Part shown: piece by piece, positions 1 through 12,304 of the stretch | How the letters are laid out: every line of letters begins with the position of its first letter | Numbering within the stretch: the first letter of the stretch is position 1 | Source of the DNA: Margaritispora aquatica | Taxonomy: Eukaryota > Ascomycota > Leotiomycetes > Helotiales > Discinellaceae | Direction: 5' to 3' | DNA length: 64,000 nt | NCBI GenBank assembly: GCA_007644065.1 | Contig: VJWN01000003.1 | Coordinates: 1,860,001-1,924,000, forward strand | Notes under the pieces: generated by a model | Database searches by the model: none | Told to the model about the DNA's origin: nothing | What the model saw: the letters and a program-made list of their open reading frames with translations, nothing else | Made by a program: the position numbers and the translations under genes

Positions 1-1536
1 GGCAGTCCAAGACCTGAAAATATTAGCCAAAACATCAATTTTGCATGGAAGAGAATAGTAACTTACACCTTCAGCAATAACACCTTGGTTGAAGAGATGC
101 TTGCTAATACCCTTCACAAGCTCCATCTGCTCCTCTAGCGTCAATCCAGTAATAGCGCTTTCAATGACACCTCCAAGCGATACCTTGTAGACTGCAATGA
201 AGCTGTGGTAATACATGTATGCGAAAAATCCCATGATGAACTGGCAATCCATACGATCAGTGATTCCACCATGGCCAGGAATCGAGTCACCGAAATCCTT
301 GATCTTGAAAGTACGCTTAAGTCCTGAAGCGAAGAAGCCTCCGAAAGGAGCAATGAGAGATGCAAATGTTGCGAAGACCAGAATGTGGATTTGCATAGGT
401 GCCATGGAGAATGACTTGGCAAAAGGAAACCAGATGGGAAGATAGTAAGTGTGTGGCAAGAAGACTGGGTTTGGTGTGCACTGAAGACCAGTGAAGATGG
501 TTGCGCCGAGATCCTAATTTACGTTAGTATATGGGGTTTAAAAGGGTGTGATGTCTTACATTGACAGGGCAGACGAAATACTTGTAACGCATCAGGACAT
601 TGGTCATGGCCACTCCGAAAATCACAGTCAAAAACCAGGCCCCCACAAATCCTTCAACCGTCTTCTTTGGAGATAACTTAATGAGCTGTGTTCGTCCGAA
701 AGTGATACCGCAAATATATGCAAAAATGTCGTTGCAAATGACCAAAGAGACTGGTAGGAAGAACCAGATCATGCCTTCGAAAACATTGTTCATGATGAAA
801 TGTGCTTGAACCACAATCAAGTATAGTGCCATATGCGTCCAAGCGAATTGTGTAAACTGGAAACGATAGTGTCCAGCTTGTAATGATGCAACGAAGAAAA
901 CAAATCCTGCCTGCTGTCAGCCCCTATCCTTACACGATTTCCTTCCACAACATACCGATTGTGTAGAGCATGAAACTTATGAATCTATGGTGAGTCGCAA
1001 ATGGCAAAAGAACCTTGTCCACCAGTACAATGTGTTTAAAGTAGTAAATGACGCTCTCGCCGTACAGAAAGTACATTGTCGTAGCCAGCCAATACCAGTT
1101 GAGAGCTTTTGTAAACTTGAGTCTTCGCGCTCGACTCGGGACGTTTGCGATTGCAATAACCTCTTTGAAAGATATTATCTGAACAGCCGTCACAATTGCG
1201 ATTATGTAGATGTGCCCCGCGAACATGGCTCCAAAGAACAGACCGATCATTACGAATGTCCATATTGATCGTGTAATAAACGTTGCCTTTTTCTTCTCGT
1301 ACTCTGACACTGGAGCTTCCTTCTCCTACTCCAAGTCAGCGACTGTATACTTCGCAGAGTCTCTACTATGAATTCAAGCTTACCTCTGCCATCCCATCGA
1401 CTCCATTTGGCTTGAGGGGAGATCCAGGTTCTGAAGCAGCCTCACTAATGTCTGAAAAGCTGCTTCTCCGGCCATCTGCGCTCGAGCTATGCCCACTCCT
1501 ATGGTTGAACTTGATGTTGCGACGAGGCTTAGCCAT
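1..1536 (-). CDS. CDS1: Phosphatidate cytidylyltransferase (CDP-diacylglycerol synthase), 3' end cut by window
   Basis: The enzyme makes CDP-diacylglycerol from CTP and phosphatidic acid in the ER membrane, at the head of phosphatidylinositol, phosphatidylserine and cardiolipin synthesis. Exons read on the minus strand are 1536-1384, 1325-956, 906-560, 513-67 and 13-1 (partial); all junctions keep frame and have GT/AG ends. Residues 1-51 are a Ser/Arg-rich cytosolic tail starting MAKPRRNIKFNHRSG, followed by several hydrophobic segments. The family signature is present near the C-terminus: a Ser-Gly-Leu-Lys-Arg stretch, then KDFGDSIPGHGGITDRMD. About 443 residues are inside the window, near the usual fungal length, so only the last residues are missing. 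The start is the first ATG upstream of the conserved region. The gene diverges from the checkpoint gene at 2418. Confidence 0.95.
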
Positions 1537-2417
1537 TTTTGCTGGCTAAGTTTTGGAGAGTACGAGTGTTGAGTTTTCTGTGTTTTCCTGTGTCTTCCGC
1601 GAATCTTGATTTTTATTGACTTTAGACCGCCAAGGCTTCGAGTATCTGCAGAGTGTCTCCGTTTACGATTGATGCGATGTAACTTATGCCTTGCCCTACG
1701 ATGGTATACGAGAGGAAAAAAGGCGGGAAAGAAGAACGTGAATTAACGCTGAATACAGATGAAGATAGTGCCTGCAAGAGACTCTTGCGACGATTGATGG
1801 GGGGGTGGTGAGAATTATCAAAAGCTGTCGTTGTCTTTTACTTCGCGAGGTCGCGCTGACGTATCTGAAGCCTGCCCTGCCCTGCCCTGCGCCCTGGCCC
1901 AATTTCTTTTAGGGGCCGTTGTTCGCTGGTTCGTTGGTTCGTGTCTTAAAAGCTTGTGATAAAATCGCTTAAAGTTTACGTTGAGTAAGGAGTAAGGTAT
2001 GGGAAGGAGAAGCCAGAGAAATGCGGTCAGAAGTGAAGTATAAAATAAATTCACAGGATGGCAACACTTTGGTAAATTTCATACAACCAACTGCCGAGAG
2101 TTCCCAAATGTTGAGTGTCTAAAATGTTGAACGGTCATTGAAGCCCCCAAGTTGCTTTTGTTCTTTTGTTCCTCCCATCTTTTTTCCCCTTCCCCGCCTG
2201 CGGAGCGGACATTGAATAATCCCAAACAGCCCCGGCCCAAGCGGACTTCAACTCCACAACACCAGCACCAGCACCAGGACCCAGCACGGTCAAAATTCGC
2301 CCGAGAGGCGGTCAGTCAAGGCAGAATACCTCGAAAGTCAATTCAGACCGCGTATGACACGCGCTCGCGGATGTCGTTTAAATGAATTCTAGCATTCTCC
2401 AATGACGACTCCATGGA
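1537..2417. other. Intergenic region between divergent genes
   Basis: About 880 bases separate the divergent starts of the CDP-DAG synthase gene and the ATRIP-like gene, so both promoters should lie here. There are C-rich and CT-rich stretches around 1860-1900 and 2160-2240. I see no convincing TATA box, RNA gene or coding frame. Confidence 0.6.
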
Positions 2418-4836
2418 ATGGCTGGGCACGACGACGGAGAGGACTTCTTCGATGACGATGATTTGGACGCGTTACCCAACGATGCTTTACTAGAATTGGA
2501 AAATAATGCTATTCAATTTACACAAGCCCAGACCCAAGCTCGATATATACCTCCTCCGTCCTCCGATTATGGCGACGATTTTGAGGACGAGGATCTTGAT
2601 GATGCTGTAGTGATTGATGAATCGAAGAGCACACCCGCTATTGTACCTTCGTATACAAGATACAATGCTGGGCAGGCAACACAAAGAGAGCAATTTCGAC
2701 AGCTACGCTATGGAGCAACAAGTCACCATGATCAAATCTTACCTGGCAATACACGTTCAAACGGTCCTCCAAGGTTCAGTCAGACATCCAGACTTCCTTC
2801 TCACCCTCTGCCCTCTAATCGGCTTGCATCGCAAGCCGATGTGTCTGGCAATGCCTCACCACAGGGATCGCAATCAGCTGGGGAAGGAGCACGGCATTAC
2901 GAACAGAGAATCGAAGAGGTAGCGTCCATGTTGTCAGAATCACCAAAGCTTTGCTAACTCCACAGAGATGGGACAAGAAATCAGTAGGCTAAAGGATAGT
3001 CTCAACGCCAAAGCCGGAGAAATTTCGATTGTACGAAGCAAACATGAATCAACCGTCAAGGAGTATGAGAAGGAATTGGTTGCATTGCGGAAACTGAACG
3101 AAGATAAGCTCGCACATCAGCACAAGGCACTTGAAGCAGCCAGGCTTGCAGAACAAAATGTGGCTATCGAAAAAGAGTTCTTGCAGAGGGAATTGTTGGA
3201 CGAAGCGAACAAGAATAGACGTCTTACTAGAGAGAAGAGAGCCGAGAATAGCGATGGACCTGTGACCACCCCGAGGAAGAAGAAAGCTCTACCACATCGA
3301 GATGGCTTTGATGATGACGAGATGCAGATTATCTCTCCATCAAAGTTATCGCCGTCGAAATTCCAGAAGAGGCTTCATGGATCTCCAGCGAAGCCTGGCA
3401 AACGGAAAAGAAAGACGGATGACAGTCCAGCAGGCCAACTTGAAATCCATGTCGAAGATGCCCCTGATTTTGACGTTGAACAAAGGAATGCAACGTTGAC
3501 TGAAGCTCTTATTGCAAAATTAGACATCAATGATGATCGATACGATGTAAGTATAGCTTCAGCTCCAATCAATCAGACTATAACATTTTATAGTTTCTTG
3601 GAAGTATGCTAGACCATCGGATAGATTCAGATCATCTGAGGACATTAGAAGAGTTGGGAAATCATTCATTGCCATCCGCTCCAGAAGAATCTCTACAGTC
3701 TACCATTTTGGGAAAGCTCCCTGCCCTCGGCTTCAAAAAATCTTCGATTTCCGTAGACTTTTGTCAAATGTTGATAGCAATATGGAAAGATTGCGTCAAG
3801 GAGGGATTTGTAAGTTCTCCTAGTGGATTTCCATGATTAATGTTCTAAACCATATTTTCAGTTTGGACCAGTAGGCCTTTTGATTGATATGGTGACCTTC
3901 GCCTTGGAGCTGACAACTCCATCAATTGCACCTCAATTGATTGCATCCCTCGTACCAGTTGTTCAAGATACTGCCGACCTAGTCTTTGTTCCCAGGTACA
4001 AGAGGTCTCCAAAATTGCCCGATAAGGAGATTGATGGAACTGCTTGCATGTCTCTGCTTCAGCTCGTTGTGCAAGGTTGCATGTCAGATCGTAAAGACAT
4101 AATATCATTCTGGGAGCTCATGCGACCTGATTTCATCCAATGTACTCTCAGTCCAAATCAAATCAGGACGGATTTCGAGATCATGCTCCGTCTGCTATCA
4201 ACAAGTGTCATGAAAGATAGCTTTGGCTCAATCGGGCCCTTTGAATACCTTCTTCATGGAACTCAGACCCGAGACATTTTGAGCCGCCTGATGCATTTCA
4301 TTGCTGAAGTTCCATTATTGCCGCTGACAGGCGAGAAATTTGACTCGGAGGTTCTATCAAACGAACGTGTACAGATCCTTCAGCTCATGACTGCTATGCT
4401 ACGCTCGCCATACGCGGGCAGAGAAATTGCATTGCATCCTCAGATGATAGGAGAACTTGTGGGTCTTCTATCAAACGAACTAGATGTCTTGTATGATTAC
4501 AAGGCTACGTATGAGAGCAGGTATGTTTCGTGCCCGTAGCATTTTGCTTATCCTAATAAGTCTAGCGCACGAATCATCAGTCTAGTAACCCGCTTCCTAT
4601 ACCAAGTCATCACGAAATACGACGATATTGTAGACATGCAGAAGAAACTCGAGGCCGTCCGAGGTGGCAACCACAAGTATCTACTGTGCTTGTCAAGACT
4701 GAGCTATATCGAAGATGATTTGGTGCTAGAAGCTGCTATTGACCGTGATGTAGTTGAGCTAGCGGTGGAGTTGCTGGAGAGGAAAGTCACGCCTGAGGAG
4801 GGCGAGGCGATTTTCGCTGCATTTGTGAATCCTTGA
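2418..4836 (+). CDS. ATRIP/Rad26/Ddc2-like DNA damage checkpoint protein
   Basis: Likely partner of the ATR/Mec1 kinase that brings it to RPA-coated single-stranded DNA in the nucleus. Five exons (2418-2918, 2968-3546, 3594-3809, 3862-4520, 4566-4836) join in frame to 741 residues, close to fungal Rad26/UvsD size. The N-terminus is very acidic and contains EDFFDDDDLDALP, the kind of acidic patch that binds RPA in ATRIP. Residues about 168-250 form a Lys/Glu-rich coiled coil with heptad Leu. A basic stretch (TPRKKKALPHRD) follows at about 260-270. The rest is a helical, HEAT-like domain with no signal peptide. The start is the first ATG of the acidic patch frame. The identification rests on architecture and N-terminal similarity, so the family call is firm but not certain. 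Confidence 0.85.
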
Positions 4837-6089
4837 GTATGGTGATGGGAATGGGAATGGGAAACGGACGGTTGTGTTTTAGTGTATTTGGTAGGTAGGT
4901 AGCATTAGTTGGAGTTTAGTTATGAGGGACAGCAAGGAGCAGCTATGGCCTACTTATATTATGGTGTTGGCACCTGGAGGCATGTGAATGGGGTTTTTTG
5001 TTCCCAATCCATAAGCGGCAAGCCGAAGAAATTCTCTTCCTTACAAAAAAAACAATACCGTGCTCGAGGTAAGCAAAACTCCAGGACTCCCTCTGGAGTC
5101 TCTTAGAAACCCTCGGAGAGAATTTTCAGCTCGAGAAGTGTGGCGAAGGTACTATTTGGTCGTTGTCGTTGTTGTTATCGTATCAATTTACTCCTTGCAA
5201 GGCCTTGTCGAACCCAGGCGTTTGTTTGTTTGTTGATCCAACCTTGACCTAAACCTCGATGCCTACCTATTGCGCCATGTGAGATTTGCTGGTTGTTTTG
5301 TGTTGGGGGTTTGGAGAGTTGGTGGGGTATATAAATCTCAACTTCAATGTTAGGGTTGGGGATTGGGGATCAGCGTGCACTTTGTATGACTGTCATGGTT
5401 GACTTGCTGAGGGAGGACGAATTCTCAGTTCTCAGTCCTCAGTCCTCAGTTCTTGTTTCTTGGTCTCGGTTTTCAGTTCCCGCGATCAAGGATTCTCTTA
5501 CTAAAGCAAAGTATTTTATATACTTCTACATCTATCTTCTTAGCATACCTAAACATGTGATGTGTTATGAGACTGAGTCGACTCTACTAGAAATTTAGTA
5601 GAATAAAGTAAGAGAGCGACGCTGCTAAGAGCTAAAGCTGAGAACTGAGAACTGATGACAAGGCGAAGGATACCTACCTAGACTAGGCACATTATGAATG
5701 CTTATGATTTGGAATTGGAATTGGAATTGGATTGAGTTGATTGGAATCGATACGCGCTGATGCAAGACGACACGAATGCTATGCACAAAACTAATGGTAC
5801 TGTACCTCATATACACACGCTCTGTCGCACTCCGCACTCCGCCCTCTCCTTCACAACCTCAACCTCAGCCAAAACCAAAACCAACTCAAGGTCACTGAAC
5901 TTAACGTCCAGTGTTCTCCTTCTATCTTCAACGCTAACGCAAACGACACGCTTCTCGCTCGCTCGCTCACTTTCATCACAACGACGCAACAACGCAACGC
6001 AACTTTTGCCATCCACGCTCGCTCGCTTAAAGCTAAGTCAAACCCAACCCAACCAGACAAAGCACCATGTCCCAACATGCTCCAATACC
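4837..6089. other. Intergenic region with simple repeats
   Basis: This gap of about 1.25 kb lies between two convergent genes and is rich in short repeats. These include TCAGTCC units near 5426-5450, GGAATT units at about 5711-5733 and Ser/Thr-codon-like CT-rich sequence at 5830-6030. An inverted repeat (5422-5435 with 5638-5651) is listed separately. No supported gene was seen. Confidence 0.5.
5422..5651. repeat. Short inverted repeat pair, possible MITE remnant or hairpin
   Basis: The 14-mer TTCTCAGTTCTCAG at 5422-5435 recurs as its reverse complement at 5638-5651, with about 200 bases between. A second small palindrome (CTACT...AGTAG) lies at 5583-5600. The arms are themselves built from a CTCAGT repeat, so chance pairing of simple sequence is possible. 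Confidence 0.35.
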
Positions 6090-9000
6090 CTAGTTCTTTC
6101 CACTCCATCCAACCCATCCCCTAGGCATGATCCTCCAGATTTTGACCTCCCCACTACGCAAATCATCAAGCTTGTAGCTCTCGAGTTTCACCTTTTTGCT
6201 CTCACGACCTTGCTCCCAAGCACGAACCTTCTTCTTGTTCTTTGTGCCGTCCCATTCGGCAACAACACCAACATGGTCTGGCTTGCCAACCTCCATGCTG
6301 TACTTGGCGTGCATCGGGCCATGCTTGCCTTGAAACTTGGTATTTCGCAATGTGATAATATCACCTGGCCGGATTTCATCGTTTTGTTGCGTCGAGGCGT
6401 TGGCAAGATTGCTATAGACGACTGCACCGTACGCACGAGTGCCGATTGGTAGGAGAGCATTGGGTAGGGGCTTGAGTAGCTCCTGAATTAAACCGTGAGG
6501 TGTTCCGTCTCCAACGACAGTTTCCTTCTTTGACATTATAGCTTCCGAGATGCGACGGCCGAATTGTTCGTGGGCTTGTTCTAGTTGGTCTTGGCGTTGG
6601 CGAGCAGGTGGCTGCTCATGTCTTTGCTCGAGCTTTACATCCGCTGGATTTTGTGCATCAAATTGTGCTGTAATGATTGTCTGCGAGTAATCCAGATACA
6701 GAACATAAATCTCCTTGGTAACCAAAGACTTTGATGAAGACTCTTCCATTTCGAACAGAACATCTCGTCGGCCTTGCAACACTGGGGGCATTCCTTGAGG
6801 TTGCGTCCACCAGAAAGATTTCGGTGCTAAATCGATGTCGTTTGCAACAAAACCAGAGTCCATCGACATCCTGCTGAGTTCAGTAGATCTTCTGCCTGTA
6901 GTTGCTGTTCTTTGCAGGTCAACGGATTGTTTGGCTCTTCCGCCAGATGGCATAAATCCAGGCGTATTAGGAGCGGATCTTTCTTGTATCGGGGCGGCAA
7001 AGGTTCTTGGTGGAGAGGCAGAGTATAAGTCTTCTTCACTCTGAGGAGAAACGATTGGTGGACCAGGCGGTGGAGGCGGTTGTTTTGGGCCAGTATATTT
7101 ATAAGGATCATATTCATCATCGTTCTGTTCCCAAGGAGCGGGCATTTTGGATGGAGGCGGCGGTGGAGGTGCAGCTCGAGGTACATCTACTGATTGCCGT
7201 GGATTGAAAGGTGGTGGCTGCGATGGTAATGGTGGAGGCATGGCGCGAGGAGCGGTGGTCGGAGGTAGTGGCGGAGGTGCGAATGATGGCGACGTGATAG
7301 GTGATTGAACAGACGGGCTATCCTCAAATGTTGGTTCTCTTGAATGAGATTTTAAAGCATCTTTGTGGGGAACCGCAGACGCGATGTCAGTATCGTAATC
7401 ACCCTCATATTCTGTGACCTCTTCTTCACTATCTTCTTGTGCTGGTGCTTTATTTGCGGGCGCTTGATGAGGTTGCTGATCAAAAGTTGACGATCTGCTA
7501 AGGGATGTAGTTGGAGGTGGTGGTGGAGGGGCACGGTTTTGTTGTTGAGTAACTGGAGGTGCGCCTGGAATAGGGGGCGGGAGTCGGCTAAGTCGCTTAT
7601 TTCCAGGAGTTGTTGGTGAAGTTGGCGAATTGTTTATGTCTGAACCAAAATAAGACATCCTCTTACCGCTAGGCGACATTGGAGACGTAGGCCCTTCTGC
7701 TGATCTTGTAGGTAGTTGTGGTGCATCTGACTTGATATCGGAAGTAGACAAATTTTGAGCATGAATGGAACTTTCGTCATCCGATTCGGATCCAGCACTT
7801 GGAGACATCGGAGCAGCAACAGGTCGGGCTAGCTATATTAGCAATTTCCACGCTCAATCTGATTGAAAACCTACACTCTTTTGGTAAAGGTGGTGGTGCG
7901 GGACGGCCACCCGGCACTGGTGGAGCACTAGACTCATTGGTTGGAACTAGAAATCTGTTCAGCAAGCGAGCAAATTATTGAAGCAGCGTATCTTACCTGG
8001 CGGTGGGGCAACAGCTCTTGGCTGAGGAACAGATTCCTCAATATCAGGCACTTCATCAGCTGGTCGAATCGATGAGATAGGGGTTTTCTCTTCCTCCTCG
8101 ATTTGCTTGTTTTCTGTCTCTGAACTTCGCACACGAGACATCCCGGGAAGTGGAATCATAGGCACCGGAGGTGCACGAGATACTGGAGACACAATATCTT
8201 CTGATTGATCCTCTGCACGCTTGTCCGAGATTGACTTCTTCTTTTTCGGAGGCGGCATTGGGGGCATTCCCATTCCCATGCCTCCAGGGGGACCAAACAT
8301 GCCATGCATACCCATTCCACCACTCATCTTTGCCATGCGAGCTCTCAATTCTTCTTTCCTTCGCACCTCTGGGTCAATATCGTCCTCTTCCTCTTCTTCC
8401 TCGTCATCCTCGACAATTGGTGGTTCCTCTTCTGATGCCCCCTCTTCCTCTCCAACATCTGGCCCTCGAATTGGGGCTGCCTGTGCCCGAGCAGGTGGTG
8501 GTGGCGCTACTGATGTTCTTCTTGGCTTCTCATCACTATCGTCCCTGCCAGTAGAGATTTCCTCAGGCTCCTCTGTGGTATCACCAGCTCCGGACATATC
8601 TGCATCATTTCCATCTCCAAAAGTTTCACGAGGATGAACTGCTCCTTCAAGACCAGCCTTGGAGGATTTTCTTCTTCGAGGCTCGCTTCGTCCCTCCTTG
8701 GCCGAATCCATCGATTGTCTGCTCACGGGCTCAACAACTTCAGCATGCGACTCTTGGACTTCTTCGTTGACTTCGGGGGTGTCGTGAGACTCAGCACGCT
8801 TCTTTACCGGACGCTTCGGCTTCTCTTTCTTTTGTGCAGCATCTGCATGGCGTGCGGCCTGTTCCATCTGTTGCTTTTGAAGAAGTGCAATACGTTCCTT
8901 CAAACTTGTCGGCTTTGGTTGGTCCTCATCCCCACCTCCATTTGAGGCTGCAGCTAATCCACTTCTTTCTGCTAATTCCTGGTTCTCGGTCTCCTTCGCA

Positions 9001-9704
9001 GCAATCTCAGGATCTTCATCTCGTCGATAGATCTTTTGCGGCAGGGCCTCGCGAGGCACTGGAACATAGGCATTTTTGCTCGGCGGGGGAGCTACGAATG
9101 GCTTCTTTATGAAATTATTCGAGCCTCCTGAGCCCAATCCTCCGGGTTTGAATGGTGCAACAGGCGGGGCAGCTTTGTTGAAAGCCGCAATACGGTCTCG
9201 GAACGAGCCTCCGCTGGGCTTTTCGGACACTGGGGGAGGACCAGCAGACCTTGAGGATGCTGGGATTGGCTTTGAGACCGGCTTAGAGGCAGGTGGGGGC
9301 GAAACCTCCGTCTGTTGCTTTGGTGCAGGTGGTGGAGGTTCTCTCGCAACTGGCGGTGGTGCTACGATTTCTGGTACCCGCTCCGGCTCCGGCTCTGGCT
9401 CAGGTTCTTGAATTGGCTCTGGTTGCACTGGCTCGGGGATTGGCTCAGGTACAGGTTCTTCTTTCTTTGGACGACTGACACGGGTTGGTCTTGGTGGAGC
9501 TACGGGCTCATATTTCTCGACAAAGTTCCTAGGAAAGATGCCTTCTTGCGTAATTCCTGAAGCATCCACGTAGTTTCCAGTGTACCAATCCTCCTCATCA
9601 TCCTCCGTTACTTCGATGATTTGCCCATTGCCGAAGTGAAGGTCATCCTCATGGGGTGAAGTGTATTCGTAAATTGCCTTCACTCTGAATGGTAGGCTTG
9701 ACAT
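6090..9704 (-). CDS. BBC1: Bbc1/Mti1-like SH3 protein of cortical actin patches
   Basis: Adaptor that in yeast restrains Las17/WASP-driven Arp2/3 actin assembly at endocytic patches. Exons 9704-7997, 7946-7875 and 7828-6090 give 1172 residues. An SH3 domain occupies residues about 1-65, with ALYDY-like AIYEYTS, EEDWYTGNY and GIFPRNFVE. The long middle is disordered, with many poly-Pro ligands and Glu-rich runs. The last about 170 residues form the conserved C-terminal Bbc1/Aim3 domain, with TPHGLIQELLKPL, RPGDIITLRN and DHVGVVAEWDG. I chose the ATG at 9704 (MSSLPFRVKAIYEY) because the SH3 fold begins there. An in-frame ATG at 9788 would add 28 residues with no domain content. Exon 2 is only 72 nt. 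The gene is divergent from the Rtr1 gene. Confidence 0.9.
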
Positions 9705-10370
9705 CTTGAGGGGCTTTCCGCAAAGACTGGTTGTGCAAGCTTGCTTGTTGTTGCCTAGGCAGGTTGGTACATGCAAAGTGTCCACCAACTGCGCAAATGC
9801 TTAGTGGAATCGAGGAGAAGTTTGTCTTTGTACAACAGAAGCGTTATATTCCGGCAGATATGTATGCCACGCGGTATGGGCTAAAGAAGGACAGAGGTTC
9901 GAGTGTATTGGGCGAAGTGTTGATGAGTATCTAAACGTGCTAGTCTACGTCAGCGCATGAACGTCAACGTGTGAAACCGCAGCTGTCAGAAAGTGCTCTG
10001 CAAGCACTCTAAAAAGCTTTTGCTTACCAGAAAAATTCTCCTCACTTCCTACGATCAATTGCAAAACCGACCAGTATCCGTGAGAAGTGACCAAGCAGCA
10101 CCGAGTCTGCACAGAAGATACAGTGAAAGCGGCGGAGTGGTTCCAGTATACAAGTCGTTGAAGTTGCTCCGGGTGAATAGTGGGACAATCACAACTTCCT
10201 CCACCAGACAGGGATTGTCCATCGCTTCCGCCGCATCTTATGCCTCACCTCCAAGAAGTTTGCCTCTTACAATAGAACAAAATAAAAAAACATACTTATT
10301 TCCAAGGTTTGCCGCAATCCATCTTCGAAGGCATGATTATTTCTCACTGTGTGCTTGCAGAACCGCAATC
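9705..10370. promoter_or_regulatory. Shared upstream region of divergent BBC1-like and RTR1-like genes
   Basis: The 666 bases between the two starts should hold both promoters. The frame of the Rtr1-like gene stays open upstream to about 9993 but has no ATG before 10371, so it is most likely leader. No clear TATA box was seen. Confidence 0.45.
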
Positions 10371-11291
10371 ATGGCCACCGACAAACATCAGCCCAAGTCT
10401 ATACTGAAGAAACCAATTTACCCCGCCACAACCACCAAGACAAAGGCTGATCGCGACCGCGAAATAGCACTTTACCATGCGAATTTGATACAACAACGCA
10501 AAGACACCGAGCTCGAGATCTTATTCTCCATGGAGGCTCTGATCGACTACCCTACTGCCACTTCACCGTACAATGCCTCGAACCCTTCGCCCGCTGACGC
10601 CAAATCGTTCAAAGAGCATATTATGCCCTTTCGACCTTCTGATTATGATGATTTGATCACAGAACGGAATATTAATGATCTATGTGGCTACGCATTGTGC
10701 TCGAATCCCAATCTTAAAGAGCATGGTGGTGGCAGATATAGACTTGTTTACAAATCAGGTCGGGCCAAGGACTTTAAGGTCGTGGAAAAGACCGAATTGG
10801 AAAAGTGGTGCTCGGATATTTGTGCAAAGAGAGCGCTATACGTCAGGGTGCAGTTAAGTGAAAATCCAGCATGGGAGAGGGGAGGTATCGATTCTGGAAT
10901 CAAGATTGACTTGCTCGACGAGCCAAAGTCGACAGAAGACATTGCTATGGAAGGAATTCAAAACATGAGCATCGAGGACAAGGCACCGCAGACACAGCAA
11001 CAAGGCAGGGCTGACCTGGCGCTCGAAAGAGGCGATACTGGTGGCTACAGTGCCCTAAATGGACTTGTTGATGTCAAAATCTTGGAGAAGGAGATTCTCA
11101 AGCCAGCCCAACCCCCATCCCTTGAAGACCGTGATCTTAGCGGCAGATTAGACTCACTTCATTTGAATATGGAAGGTCACTCTACAAGTTTCGGCAGTGA
11201 AAGGCAAAGGCGTCGGAATCGGCGAGATGTAGATGAAGCAGAAGCGGAGGACGAAGAAGAAAACGCCAGCGGGATGGACTGGCAATTGTAA
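10371..11291 (+). CDS. RTR1: Rtr1/RPAP2-type RNA polymerase II CTD phosphatase
   Basis: Protein of the Rtr1/RPAP2 family, which removes Ser5 phosphate from the RNA polymerase II C-terminal repeat and helps polymerase import. A single exon codes for 306 residues. The conserved region covers about residues 35-185. It contains the paired Cys motifs of the family's atypical zinc site, CGYALCSNPN and WCSDICAKRALYV, separated by the family-typical RYRLVYKSGR segment. The C-terminal third is variable, acidic and ends near DEAEAEDEEENASGMDWQL. The ATG at 10371 is the first in the frame and directly precedes the basic segment TDKHQPKSILKKP. The gene is convergent with the eS17 gene downstream. Confidence 0.92.
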   Translation: MATDKHQPKSILKKPIYPATTTKTKADRDREIALYHANLIQQRKDTELEILFSMEALIDYPTATSPYNASNPSPADAKSFKEHIMPFRPSDYDDLITERNINDLCGYALCSNPNLKEHGGGRYRLVYKSGRAKDFKVVEKTELEKWCSDICAKRALYVRVQLSENPAWERGGIDSGIKIDLLDEPKSTEDIAMEGIQNMSIEDKAPQTQQQGRADLALERGDTGGYSALNGLVDVKILEKEILKPAQPPSLEDRDLSGRLDSLHLNMEGHSTSFGSERQRRRNRRDVDEAEAEDEEENASGMDWQL

Positions 11292-11755
11292 TAATGAAGT
11301 TATGCTTGTTTGATTTCAGGAGTTGGGGATGGATATGATACCCATATTATAGGTTCTTGTACAGTTAGATAGCCAGATTTTACCATATACTCACCGCTGG
11401 GGACTTAACTTTGAGTGCCAAAAGGTTGACCAAGATCATCCCATCCGCCAAGTCCTTGATGAAGACTTTCACGGGTAGCCATGACGCTAAGTGATTCTAT
11501 GCCATCAGTGCACAAGGCTCTGATGCCATGACGATAAAATTTCGAGTCAGAGGTTCACATGCAAAAGGCACAGAAGAAAGAAAAAAGAACTGGCACTCGA
11601 GTATCATCTCCGAAGAGAATCAACGAGACCTTGGTGGTTGAAAACCCTCGCATTGTTCTAAGATGCGCAAACCATATGCCAGCTCTACGCCGAGAAGCTA
11701 CCAGATCCGTGCCAGTTTTCCATGTATCCACCACGCCCGGGAATCAAAAATACAC
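11292..11755. other. Convergent intergenic region
   Basis: This gap of about 460 bases lies between the 3' ends of the Rtr1-like and eS17 genes. It should carry both 3' UTRs and polyadenylation signals. No other feature was recognised. Confidence 0.5.
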
Positions 11756-12304
11756 TCAAGTACGTGCTGGACGGTCGTTGAAGTTACGGCGAGGGCCACG
11801 CTCTGGGATCTGTTGCTGGGTGACTGGGACAACGCTGACTGGGATGGCATCGAACTGCGAAAACTGTCAGCACACACATACTTCACTCGCAGATCTGTAG
11901 AACATACACCAAGGCTCTTGAGGAGATCCTTTGTCTCGGAGTCAACCTCGAGTCCACCTTCAGTCTGGCTGAAGTCGAGAGCGGAAACCTCTGGCACATA
12001 TTGATCCTTGCGCTCACGCTCCTCTTCTTGGAGCTTGAAGGAGATACCGCGGACGGGACCACGTTGAATGCGCTTCATCAAGTGGGTGGTGTATCCAGCA
12101 ATCTATATCAACTCGTCAGAATTCGCAGCTTATGCGCCGTGCAGATTCGAGTCGTACCTTGTTGCGGAGACGCTTGGAAGCAATGATGGCAATCTCATCG
12201 CAGATTCTCTTGTTGGTCTCGAAGTCGAGGGTCAACTTTGGGTAGTATCGCTCAATGATGACCTTGGCGGACTTCTTGACAGTCTTAGTACGAACGCGAC
12301 CCAT
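11756..12304 (-). CDS. RPS17: 40S ribosomal protein eS17
   Basis: Structural protein of the small ribosomal subunit head. Exons 12304-12158, 12102-11908 and 11854-11756 give 146 residues. The N-terminus [19 protein letters not shown] is almost invariant in eukaryotes, followed by [14 protein letters not shown] and, in exon 2, [20 protein letters not shown]. The last intron has a strong GTATGT donor at 11907 and a CGCAG acceptor. The resulting junction [14 protein letters not shown] matches the usual fungal C-terminus. An alternative acceptor nine bases upstream would insert three residues. Intron-rich ribosomal protein genes are typical of filamentous ascomycetes. Confidence 0.97.

Noticed and set aside
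6800..9420. Many plus-strand open frames over the Bbc1-like gene, rich in Ser, Leu and Gly
   Set aside because: They are antisense shadows of the Pro/Glu-rich low-complexity coding sequence.
9705..9788. Upstream ATG extending the Bbc1-like protein by 28 residues
   Set aside because: The SH3 domain starts right at the ATG at 9704, and the extension has Cys/Gly-rich sequence without family support.
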